Position numbers and translations under genes: made by a program. A DNA stretch of 32,891 nt from Oscillospiraceae bacterium (GTDB taxonomy: Bacteria > Bacillota > Clostridia > UBA1212 > UBA1255). This document shows positions 24,002 through 31,962 of this stretch, piece by piece. The notes beneath the pieces are model-generated. The model was not told where the DNA came from. It saw nothing but the letters and a program-made list of their open reading frames with translations, and searched no databases. Each line of letters begins with the position of its first letter. Within the stretch, counting starts at the first letter, position 1. The stretch lies in assembly GCA_015069185.1 (NCBI GenBank), contig SVJB01000020.1:1-32891 (forward strand). Direction: 5' to 3'.

Positions 24002-26457
24002 ACTTTTTTCCCTTTCTTAACTAACACTATCGCAACTCCGATAGTGATCACTGCTGCAACGCATAATACAACTATAAGTATCATTTTACTGCCGTCATCA
24101 GGAGAAACAGGATCTATTCCTGTACTTGTAGTATCATAATGATACATAAATCTTCCTGCAGGTGCTACGTCTCCGTTTGAGTAGAAATCCATAACATCAC
24201 CGTCTATCTGCATATTATCTGACCATTTAAAGTTAAAACTAAAGTCTGACGTATCTATGCCAAGCATGCTCTTAGGAATCTTAAGTTGCATACAATTTCT
24301 GTCTATTGTGTATTCTACTTTACCAACTTCTTCCCATTCCCAGCCATCTTTTGTTGCTCTTTCTAAAACAGCATATTTCTCGTCTGGAGATACTCTGTTA
24401 ACTATAAATTCAAAGCCTTCCCACGCTTTTTCAGAATCTATAGTATCAATCAAAAGGCGCATAAACCCGCTTTCGTATTGAGAAGTCAGATTCTCTTTTG
24501 TCTGTACCATAAAATACACATTTTCATTATCATTGGAAATCTTTGATAACACAATATCATTGCGTCCGGTTGTATTTTTATACTCAGTTGTGAGATAACC
24601 TACATGATCTCTATCCTGTACATCATTCGTATAATCATAGAATGCAGGGCCCACATCTTCCCACTGGGAGATTCCTTTATATATATCTATTGTAGTTTGA
24701 TTTAATGTTGCAGGAGACGTTCTGATTCCTTTGTATTTTCTTATATAAGCACACAACTGATAGTAATAGTGATCCTTAAGCGTGCCTTTAGTGGGTTCAA
24801 TATCTCTACTATACGTTTCTGAAAATTGGTCAGGAAATGCGTTTGTAACGCCGTTCCATTCCTCGTATCTTCCTGCAATCCATTCATTCCAACCAACTAC
24901 AAATACTATTTCAGGATCAACTTCTAATGCATATTCCCACTGCTCAGCGAAAAAAGCACCTTTTAAAAGAGCATTTTCACTTGTATCGTATCCTTTAGAC
25001 GTCCACGTGCGTCCCATAACATTAGGACCATTCATAGCTGTAATACCGTTTTCATTCCAATTAATGGCAATACCTACCGTGGTCATCTCATTATTGCCTT
25101 CTGCATCTTTATACACTATCTGCGGATATGTATTGAGCCATCCCCACTGTGTAAAAGATGTTTGTGCTCCGCCCCCCGGTCCAACCTTAGACATAGGACC
25201 TCTGAAGGTGAAAAATTCTTTTATTTCTTTTTGTATTGGATTACTATCTGATAAGGCATCGGGATGCGCCATAATAAGCGGCTTACCATCCCAATAAAAC
25301 CATAATTCTCTAAATTTATCTTGTCTATAAATATCTAAATATAATTGTTCTAATTGTGTATTAGTGTCCTCACACGGTGAAAAGTGCAATGTAAAACTTA
25401 TACACGGAGCCTTTACCCCATCTTCTCTGGCCTCTGCAAAGACTTCAAATATTGTTCTGTATCCATCTTGCCATGTTGCGATTGAGTTTGTATTATCGAA
25501 AAATATAACATCTACGCCTGCTGCAGCTAAAAGTTCTGCATGCTTACGTATTACCCATCTATCTTCTGTTGTGTAATATCCAAAAAGCGGTTCATCCCAA
25601 AAATACGCCGGACTATCAATCTCATACCAAACTGAGTGACTGTAGTCATTTATACTCTCTGGATACTGTTTAATAATTTGTGTTACATTTCTTGGTCTGG
25701 AGTTATCTGAAAAGTCGCAATGCCAGCTCCAATATGCCATTGCAACAACGCGGTCTTTCTGGATGCCTGTCTGTTCTTGAGTAGGAAGCACTCTGTCAAG
25801 ACCATCTATAGCATACCATGTATCAGACATAACATCACGGCTATTTATCGCATCATTACTTGAATATTTATATTCCTCAGGTGTTGTTACAGTATATGAT
25901 AAATCATAACTGCTTTTATATTCATTAAAATACTTATTTGCTGTTTTAGTAAAATGTACAGAAGCCTTCAACGTACCTTCAACTTCATAGCCGTCTTCAT
26001 ACAACAACCCTCCACCGACACGATTGCCGTCGACCGTATATATACCAACTTTATTCTCTACATTGTGAAAAACAATAAGATATTCTCCACTACTACATAC
26101 TGTACCTGATAAAGATAGCACAGCATTTCTTTTAATATCTGTGTATGACTGAGTCATTACAGGTTGACTTTTTACAGTCTTATGATATGACTCGTTATAT
26201 TTATAAAGACTTACTTGAACACTACCTTTGCTATTACCTATTTTTGTAGCATAGGTACTAACGGAATCAAAGGATTCGGCAGTATTAAAGAGAAAACCTG
26301 CACTTTTTCCTTCATTTATTTGCATAACACTACTCTTTCCGGAAGCGTCATACACATTCACTTCTATGCCATCATGCGCATTAATAAAAAGCGTTGACAG
26401 TAAGGAAAAGCAAATACACAAAAAAACAAAACAGCATAATATTCTTTTTAAATTCAT
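23998..26457 (-). CDS. Membrane-anchored GH99/GH71-like multidomain glycosidase candidate
   Basis: This is an 819-residue surface protein. A signal peptide (about 1-27) is followed by an N-terminal beta domain (30-190). A barrel-like region (about 215-590) contains VVAMAYWSWH, AAAGVDVIFFDNTN, FYWDGKPLIM and GWNEWIAGR (Glu525). A CBM9/DOMON-like sandwich follows (about 610-770), and a C-terminal membrane helix with a KKGKKV tail closes the protein. The DVIFFD and WNEW elements recall GH99/GH71-like enzymes acting on polysaccharide backbones or branches, but I cannot assign a family or activity with confidence. It lies between the repeat-domain protein and the GH51-like lipoprotein, overlapping the latter by 4 bp. 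Confidence 0.72.
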   Translation of the reverse strand: MNLKRILCCFVFLCICFSLLSTLFINAHDGIEVNVYDASGKSSVMQINEGKSAGFLFNTAESFDSVSTYATKIGNSKGSVQVSLYKYNESYHKTVKSQPVMTQSYTDIKRNAVLSLSGTVCSSGEYLIVFHNVENKVGIYTVDGNRVGGGLLYEDGYEVEGTLKASVHFTKTANKYFNEYKSSYDLSYTVTTPEEYKYSSNDAINSRDVMSDTWYAIDGLDRVLPTQEQTGIQKDRVVAMAYWSWHCDFSDNSRPRNVTQIIKQYPESINDYSHSVWYEIDSPAYFWDEPLFGYYTTEDRWVIRKHAELLAAAGVDVIFFDNTNSIATWQDGYRTIFEVFAEAREDGVKAPCISFTLHFSPCEDTNTQLEQLYLDIYRQDKFRELWFYWDGKPLIMAHPDALSDSNPIQKEIKEFFTFRGPMSKVGPGGGAQTSFTQWGWLNTYPQIVYKDAEGNNEMTTVGIAINWNENGITAMNGPNVMGRTWTSKGYDTSENALLKGAFFAEQWEYALEVDPEIVFVVGWNEWIAGRYEEWNGVTNAFPDQFSETYSRDIEPTKGTLKDHYYYQLCAYIRKYKGIRTSPATLNQTTIDIYKGISQWEDVGPAFYDYTNDVQDRDHVGYLTTEYKNTTGRNDIVLSKISNDNENVYFMVQTKENLTSQYESGFMRLLIDTIDSEKAWEGFEFIVNRVSPDEKYAVLERATKDGWEWEEVGKVEYTIDRNCMQLKIPKSMLGIDTSDFSFNFKWSDNMQIDGDVMDFYSNGDVAPAGRFMYHYDTTSTGIDPVSPDDGSKMILIVVLCVAAVITIGVAIVLVKKGKKV

Positions 26458-26484
26458 AGTCGAATCCTCTGATTAAAAATTAAA

Positions 26485-27771
26485 TTATTTCTTTTTTTTG
26501 ATAATGAAGGCAGCTCCCAAGATAAGCATTATCTGTGCTATACCACTAGCAGAGCCGCAGCCATCCTTCTTATTCTCCGGCACTTCGGTCGGAGACTCAG
26601 TAGGTGCTTCAGTAGGTGCTGTAGTAGGAGCTGTTGTAGGCAACTGTGTTGCTTGCGGAACCGGAGTTGCCTGGCTCTCATCCATCTTCTCATAGAGGGT
26701 ATACATACCAATATTATTAGCAGGCCAAGCAGCCGCAGATTCAACAATAACGATTGTAATTTTAACAAGTCCTGTTATTTCTTTATCAAAATATATCTCG
26801 TTATAGTTTGCTGTTTCATAGTCGGACAACTCCCAACCATTGCCACCTAAAGCTTCTCCTTCACCAATCAGTTCATCATCAGCATATATCTCAAAGATTG
26901 AAGGAATTCCACTCAAACCATAGTCCATATATGACATACTGTCGACTATCTTCTCACCTAGATCAACGTAGAAAGTGAATGTGTCACCAGCACCTGAATG
27001 GATAAAGAAGTTTCCGTCATATTCCGGTTGTTCAGGCGCTGAGTTGGTACCAACAGCGTGATCTGTTACAAATAATTCAGGATCTCTTGTAACTGCCCCT
27101 CTTGTGCCAAGAATTTTTGTTGCAGAAAGAAGCAAACTATCCTCTGTCATTGTAAATAAAGGTGTTATATTTGCGTCGTTATTTGGATCATATTTTGTGC
27201 TATCAAAGAATTCAAAATAACCGATATTGTTAGCCGGCCAAGCAGGAGCAGATGATATAATTTCTATCTTAATCGTCTGAACACCTGTGATCGACTCACT
27301 GAATATAATCTCATCTTGATGACAACCTGCGTATCCACCCCAATTGTCAAGCCATCCATTACCACCTATTGATCTTCCCTCGCCAAGTTCTTTATTATTA
27401 GCATACAATTTAAATACCGTAGGCTCTACAGCACCACCATAATGCATAAAAGAAAACTTATCAGCTTTAAAAGATCCAAAGTCAACAGTAAATACAAATG
27501 TATCTCCGGCTCCTTCATGGAAAAAAAATTGTCCATCATACTCGTTGTCTGTCTTGTTTGTATCAATTACCTTATTTGCGTTTCTTACATACTTACTCTC
27601 ATCATAAGTAAACGCACCTTCAATAGCCAAGATATCTCTTGCCTTTACATTCAGATAACCATTCTCCATTGTAAAATCAGCTGTATTTTCAGCAGAAATG
27701 CTGATTACTGACAATATAATACATGCGATAATTGTTACTGACAGTAAAGCTATTTTCTTAATATTTGTCAT
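26485..27771 (-). CDS. Secreted protein with two repeat domains and a C-terminal anchor signal
   Basis: This 428-residue protein has a signal peptide (about 1-28). Two copies of a ~140-residue unassigned beta-rich domain follow (about 32-190 and 205-362), each with the motif FF(F/I)H-x-G-A-G-D-T-F. Then come a Pro/Thr linker and a tail, DGCGSASG, a hydrophobic stretch and KKKK. The domain also occurs three times in the neighbouring gene. The tail resembles C-terminal sorting signals of the CTERM kind, with an unusual Cys before the helix. Binding of the target glycan is likely but inferred. The ATG at 27771 follows the previous stop by 1 bp and has AAAGGAGA encoded inside the end of that gene, so I rejected the earlier in-frame start at 27804. 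Confidence 0.8.
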   Translation of the reverse strand: MTNIKKIALLSVTIIACIILSVISISAENTADFTMENGYLNVKARDILAIEGAFTYDESKYVRNANKVIDTNKTDNEYDGQFFFHEGAGDTFVFTVDFGSFKADKFSFMHYGGAVEPTVFKLYANNKELGEGRSIGGNGWLDNWGGYAGCHQDEIIFSESITGVQTIKIEIISSAPAWPANNIGYFEFFDSTKYDPNNDANITPLFTMTEDSLLLSATKILGTRGAVTRDPELFVTDHAVGTNSAPEQPEYDGNFFIHSGAGDTFTFYVDLGEKIVDSMSYMDYGLSGIPSIFEIYADDELIGEGEALGGNGWELSDYETANYNEIYFDKEITGLVKITIVIVESAAAWPANNIGMYTLYEKMDESQATPVPQATQLPTTAPTTAPTEAPTESPTEVPENKKDGCGSASGIAQIMLILGAAFIIKKKK

Positions 27772-27772
27772 A

Positions 27773-29290
27773 TTATTGATTCTCCTTTTTTCTGTAGGAT
27801 ACAACTATTGTAGCTGCAACCATAGTCATCAAACACAATGTTGTCACTACAAACATATTATTGTCTCCTGTGTTCGGATTATCAGGCGTATCATCAGGTT
27901 TTTCAGGTGTCTCACCGGGATTTTCAGGTGTTGTTACCTTTTCATAGAAAGCAAACATTCCATAGTCTGTAGCCGGCCATACAACTGTATCTGATACTAC
28001 TTCATACTTAATAGTATGTTTTCCTGTAAGAGCTTCATCAAATGTAATCTCACATTTATTTGCATTAACATCTCGACTACTCTCCGGTGCAACACCTTGT
28101 GCTGTGAGTACGCCGTCTACATATACGTTAAGTGTCATAGCCGGCCCGCCGTAATTAAAGGACATTTTATCAACTTCCTTCGTTCCGAAGTCTACATTAA
28201 ATTCAAAAGTATCACCATTTCCTGAATGCCAGAAAATTTGTCCGTCAGGAGATACTTCTACTCCACCGTAAGGACGACGATCGAATTTTGAACTATCACT
28301 TGTGTGTACTCCATGTGTAAGAATATCTTTTGCCAATATGTTAAAAGTCGCATCTGTCATTGTAAAATAATGTTTTTCACTTGAAAAGAAAGTAATATTG
28401 CCATAATCAGGACCGGGCCATACGTTTCTTTCATGTATAACTTCAATTTTTATTGTCTTAACGCCTGTCAGTTTTTTAATTAAATCAAACTTACATGTTC
28501 CTGAGCCGCTACTGATTCCTTCTCCTATAAGTTCCCCGTTTGCATACACATTTAATGTCATTGCTGAGTTAGTAGTATAAGACATTTTATCAACATTATA
28601 TGCACCAAAATCTACTGTAAATGTGAATGAGTCACCATTGCCTGAATGCCAAAACAATTGACCATCATCAGATGCACATACAGTGTGACCTTCTCGATTA
28701 AACTTAGCTGGATCTTCTCCAAAGTCTGACATTAAAATAATATCTTTTGCAGAAGTGTTAAAAGTAGCATTATCCATAATAAAACGACTCTCTGCAATAA
28801 ATGTTATATTACCATAGTCAGGACCCGGCCATACGTTTCTTTCATGTACAACTTCAACTTTAATTGTCTGTAATCCTGTAAGAGCCTTTTTTAAATCAAA
28901 TTTACAAGTTCCGGGAGCGCTGCTGATACCTTCACCCACAAGTTCACCGTTTGCATATACATTTAATGTCATTGCTGAATTAGTGGTGTATGACATTTTA
29001 CTTACTTCGTATGTGCCAAAGTTCACAGTAAATGTAAATGAATCACCGTTTCCTGAATGCCAGAACAACTTTCCATCTCCGGAAGCAGCTACTATGTGGC
29101 CTTCACGATTAAACTTAGTCGGATCTTCACCGAATTCTGCCTTTGTGATAATATCTGAAGCTAAGAGTTCATAAACAGGCTTATCCATTGTGAAATCTGC
29201 TTCCTCAGCCATCGCACTACCCACTGTAAACAAACTAAATAAAATTGCTACAGTAAGTACCATAACCAATAATTTTGTTACCTTTTTCAT
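27773..29290 (-). CDS. Secreted cell-wall protein with three repeat domains and NPNTG sorting signal
   Basis: This is a 505-residue exported protein. A signal peptide ends near AMAEE (about 1-29). Three copies of an unassigned domain cover about 32-167, 169-304 and 308-450, each with the core FWHSGNGD(S/T)F (76, 213 and 353). A Pro/Glu-rich linker leads to NPNTG (471-475), a hydrophobic helix and a basic tail, which looks like a sortase signal. Repeats 1 and 2 are offset by exactly 137 residues and nearly identical, also in DNA. No catalytic motif is visible, so the protein is probably an adhesin or glycan binder. The start is the ATG at 29290 with AGGAGG; the 12 residues before it are not coding. 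It is second in the operon, 16 bp after xylA. Confidence 0.82.
   Translation of the reverse strand: MKKVTKLLVMVLTVAILFSLFTVGSAMAEEADFTMDKPVYELLASDIITKAEFGEDPTKFNREGHIVAASGDGKLFWHSGNGDSFTFTVNFGTYEVSKMSYTTNSAMTLNVYANGELVGEGISSAPGTCKFDLKKALTGLQTIKVEVVHERNVWPGPDYGNITFIAESRFIMDNATFNTSAKDIILMSDFGEDPAKFNREGHTVCASDDGQLFWHSGNGDSFTFTVDFGAYNVDKMSYTTNSAMTLNVYANGELIGEGISSGSGTCKFDLIKKLTGVKTIKIEVIHERNVWPGPDYGNITFFSSEKHYFTMTDATFNILAKDILTHGVHTSDSSKFDRRPYGGVEVSPDGQIFWHSGNGDTFEFNVDFGTKEVDKMSFNYGGPAMTLNVYVDGVLTAQGVAPESSRDVNANKCEITFDEALTGKHTIKYEVVSDTVVWPATDYGMFAFYEKVTTPENPGETPEKPDDTPDNPNTGDNNMFVVTTLCLMTMVAATIVVSYRKKENQ
28410..29110. repeat. Tandem ~411-bp coding repeat
   Basis: Two blocks inside the three-domain surface gene are offset by 411 bp (for example the segment starting at 28410 and its copy at 28821). 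They share long near-identical DNA stretches, with mostly silent differences. The third domain copy is much more diverged. This points to a fairly recent in-frame duplication of one 137-residue domain and makes the locus prone to recombination or assembly collapse. The exact outer limits were not determined. Confidence 0.75.
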
Positions 29291-29306
29291 ATCTTTTCCT
29301 CCTCGT

Positions 29307-30593
29307 TTATTTAAATAATATATCATTAATTGTGTTTTCTAAATATTCTTGTCTGCCACTGCCGATAGACTTCATAACATCTGCGTTCTCCTCAGCGTAT
29401 TTAGCCAAAGACTCCAAAGTTTCGCTGTCGTTTCTGATACTTAAGCCAAGTGAAGTATTCCATGACGAATATCTATTATTCTTAAATTCATCAATGCGGC
29501 CGTCTTCAATTATTTTCACAGCATTTTTAAGGCCCAAAGCAAAGGCATCAATTCCCGCCACATAGCTATCAACTATATCATCTAAAGCACACGAGCCACG
29601 TCTTGCCTTGGCATCAAAATTAAGTCCGCCATTTGTAAATCCGCCGGCTCTCAAAACCTCAAGCATACACATTGTTGTATCATATACATTTGTCGGAAAT
29701 TGATCTGTATCCCACCCAAGCAAACTATCTCCTGTATTAGCATCAATAGAACCAAATAATCCATTTATTCTGGCAACAGTTAATTCATGTTCAAATGTAT
29801 GTCCTGCCAAAGTAGCATGGTTAGCTTCTATATTTAATTTGAAATCTTTTGTAAGGTCGTATTTTTGTAAGAATCCGGCAACCGTACTACTATCAAAATC
29901 ATACTGATGTTTAGTTGGCTCCTTTGGCTTAGGTTCAATATAAAAATCTCCCTTAAAGCCTATTTTACGACCATAATCTACAGCCATATGTAACAGTCTG
30001 GCCATGTTATCAAGTTCTAATGCCATATCTGTATTAAGTAGCGTCTCATATCCTTCTCTGCCACCCCAGAACACATAGCCATTACCGCCTAACTTCACGG
30101 TAACTTCCAGTGCCTTTTTAATTTGTGCCGCAGCATATGCGTATACATCAACATATGGTGATGTGCCGGCACCATGCATATACCTTGGATGGTTGAAACA
30201 GTTAGCTGTGCCCCACAAGAGTTTCTTGCCATTTTTTGACATTTGCTCTTGCATATAATCGCTTATAACATCAAGATTATAATTTGTTTCTTTCAGAGTC
30301 TTGCCTTCAGGTGCTATATCCGCATCATGAAAACAAAAATAATCAATGGACAGAATATTCATAAGTTCCATCAAAGCATCAACTTTACACTTATAAATAT
30401 CAATTGGATCCTTGCCTCCAAAGCTCTTATCCAGCACTCCTCTGCCAAACATATCGGCTCCTTCGGAGCATAATGTATGCCAATAGGATACTGCAAACTT
30501 CAAATGATCCTTCATTTCCTTACCCATAATTATCTCATTTGGGTTATACCATCTATATTGAGCCTTTTCACAAGTAAAAAATTTCCTGTTCAT
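29307..30593 (-). CDS. xylA: Xylose isomerase
   Basis: XylA interconverts D-xylose and D-xylulose in the cytoplasm. The 428 residues match the longer (class II) bacterial type: [32 protein letters not shown] with catalytic His89 and Asp92, [46 protein letters not shown] and [11 protein letters not shown] with metal-binding residues. The N-terminus is slightly shorter than usual in this class. I chose the ATG at 30593, preceded by GGAGG; the 29 residues before it, open in frame, run through the promoter. It is the first gene of the pentose cluster, whose last gene is xylB. Confidence 0.96.
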   Translation of the reverse strand: MNRKFFTCEKAQYRWYNPNEIIMGKEMKDHLKFAVSYWHTLCSEGADMFGRGVLDKSFGGKDPIDIYKCKVDALMELMNILSIDYFCFHDADIAPEGKTLKETNYNLDVISDYMQEQMSKNGKKLLWGTANCFNHPRYMHGAGTSPYVDVYAYAAAQIKKALEVTVKLGGNGYVFWGGREGYETLLNTDMALELDNMARLLHMAVDYGRKIGFKGDFYIEPKPKEPTKHQYDFDSSTVAGFLQKYDLTKDFKLNIEANHATLAGHTFEHELTVARINGLFGSIDANTGDSLLGWDTDQFPTNVYDTTMCMLEVLRAGGFTNGGLNFDAKARRGSCALDDIVDSYVAGIDAFALGLKNAVKIIEDGRIDEFKNNRYSSWNTSLGLSIRNDSETLESLAKYAEENADVMKSIGSGRQEYLENTINDILFK

Positions 30594-30621
30594 ACTACAA
30601 TTCCTCCATCTAGTTTGTATG

Positions 30622-30662
30622 ATTATATTATCATAGCGCTTGACATACTTTCTTGTCACATA
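30622..30662 (-). promoter_or_regulatory. Promoter region and direct repeats upstream of xylA
   Basis: On the minus strand GTGACA (30654-30659) is 18 bp from TATGAT (30630-30635), and a perfect TATAAT follows at 30622-30627 but without a good -35 box. TATGTGACAAG (30652-30662) and TATGTCAAG (30639-30647) form a direct repeat, offset by 15 bp, that overlaps this promoter. Another TTATGT lies further upstream. Direct repeats near the -35 box suit AraC-type activators, and such a gene is in the operon. Which -10 box is used is unclear. Confidence 0.5.
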
Positions 30663-30728
30663 AGGAAAAGAACAGGACATAATTAGTTTTTTTAATAATT
30701 GCGTTATATTATATTAATATGTTTAATT

Positions 30729-31889
30729 TTATTCGATTTTTATACAAACACTCACAATCTCGCTATTACTGCCAACTCTCATAGGCAGTCCCCATGTGCC
30801 AATACCGGAAGAGACAATAACGTGCGGACTATTATCATCTTTCCTATAATACCCATAATCAACCGTGTACATTGCATTAGTTATAAGGCTACCCGGGAAG
30901 ATTTGACCCTTGTGCGTATGGCCAGACAGAATCAGATCAACCTCATCTGTGTATTGGCTGATATTGGCAGGATTATGGTCCATTACAATAATCGGAAGAC
31001 TTTCATCAACACCTGCAAGCACTTGCGATAGTTCTTTTCTTTTCTGACCACTATAACCGCCGATTGGAGAACCATCAAGCCTGCCGGCCAAGGTGAAAAG
31101 ATTGTCTATAACTACATATTCATCACTAAGTGCAGTAATATTACACTCCTTTAGAAAATCTGTCATTTTCTCAAAGGTTGATCCTGCATCATGGTTGCCA
31201 AAGCTAGCATATACACCATATTTCGAGGAGATTTCCCTTAAAGTTCTGGCCGCCTTTTCACAGTTACTTATAGAATCAAAATCAGTATTAAAAAAGTCTC
31301 CAGCAATACAAACAATATCCGGATCAAGGCTATTAATCTCTTCTACAATTTTATCAAGACGACTCTCTGAGCCCAGAGAGCCAAGGTGCAAATCAGTAAT
31401 CAATACAAGATTAATTTCTTGCTGTAATTCTGCCGAAACAGAAATATTGTACGATACGTGTTTGATGTTTCTGGCGTGAATCATTCCGTAAGTAACTGTT
31501 ACAGTTGTCAGAAGTAGTACTACCAAGCCGGAAATCATGCGCACATTTGGCGTAATGGGCCACGAAACTGCTTTACACAGGCTCATAATCAGAACTACAA
31601 GGTCGGCTAAGATAACGAAAATAAGCAAATATACAAATACGCCCATCCATATTGAGCCAATTGTATCTAATATTTTCTTGACTGTCTGATTAAAAGGCAG
31701 AAACGAATTTGCAAAGCCTAGTATCATTATGACCGTCATTACGGCAAAGAAAATTATATATATAAAAAAACGCGTATTCGGCAAGAAGAAGCTGATGCAT
31801 TGGTAAATTCGTTTCGCAATATAATAATTTGCGCCGCCGATTATTCCTAGCATCATTACAAACATAAATATTGTGAAAATAAGTGTCAT
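30729..31889 (-). CDS. Membrane-anchored metallophosphoesterase
   Basis: This is a 386-residue protein. About four N-terminal membrane helices (roughly 1-130) are followed by a calcineurin-like phosphoesterase domain (about 150-386) with the two-metal motifs in order: ITDLHLGS, GDFFN, SFGNHD, MDHNP and GHTHKGQ. It resembles YkuE/YaeI-type membrane phosphoesterases; some of that group hydrolyse lipid pyrophosphates such as UDP-diacylglucosamine, but the substrate here is unknown. AAGGAGA stands before the ATG. It lies just downstream of the rhaB terminator and probably uses a promoter embedded in it. I see no convincing terminator in the short AT-rich gap before the xylA promoter region. Confidence 0.9.
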   Translation of the reverse strand: MTLIFTIFMFVMMLGIIGGANYYIAKRIYQCISFFLPNTRFFIYIIFFAVMTVIMILGFANSFLPFNQTVKKILDTIGSIWMGVFVYLLIFVILADLVVLIMSLCKAVSWPITPNVRMISGLVVLLLTTVTVTYGMIHARNIKHVSYNISVSAELQQEINLVLITDLHLGSLGSESRLDKIVEEINSLDPDIVCIAGDFFNTDFDSISNCEKAARTLREISSKYGVYASFGNHDAGSTFEKMTDFLKECNITALSDEYVVIDNLFTLAGRLDGSPIGGYSGQKRKELSQVLAGVDESLPIIVMDHNPANISQYTDEVDLILSGHTHKGQIFPGSLITNAMYTVDYGYYRKDDNSPHVIVSSGIGTWGLPMRVGSNSEIVSVCIKIE

Positions 31890-31904
31890 TCCAAACTTCT
31901 CCTT

Positions 31905-31944
31905 ATAAAAAAACGCTATGCAATATTTTATACTGCATAGCGTT
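31905..31944 (-). terminator. Rho-independent terminator of rhamnulokinase gene
   Basis: A perfect 11-bp stem (31912-31922 with 31934-31944, 11-nt loop) is followed on the minus strand by a run of U. It starts 18 bp after the rhaB stop and ends 16 bp before the phosphoesterase ATG region. Confidence 0.92.
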
Positions 31945-31954
31945 ATTCCGTCAA
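31927..31954 (-). promoter_or_regulatory. Candidate phosphoesterase promoter inside the rhaB terminator
   Basis: On the minus strand TTGACG (31949-31954) lies 16 bp from TATAAA (31927-31932), and the latter is in the loop of the terminator hairpin. Transcription would start near 31920, about 30 nt before the phosphoesterase ATG. RNA made from here would contain only the second arm of the hairpin and would not be terminated. Confidence 0.5.
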
Positions 31955-31962
31955 ATTATTTC

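Noticed and set aside
28410-29110. CRISPR-like or intergenic repeat array
   Set aside because: The repeats are long, in frame and code for protein domains.
30625-30650. CcpA (cre) site near the xylA promoter
   Set aside because: The GCGC-centred stretch does not align with the cre consensus; key positions after TG differ.
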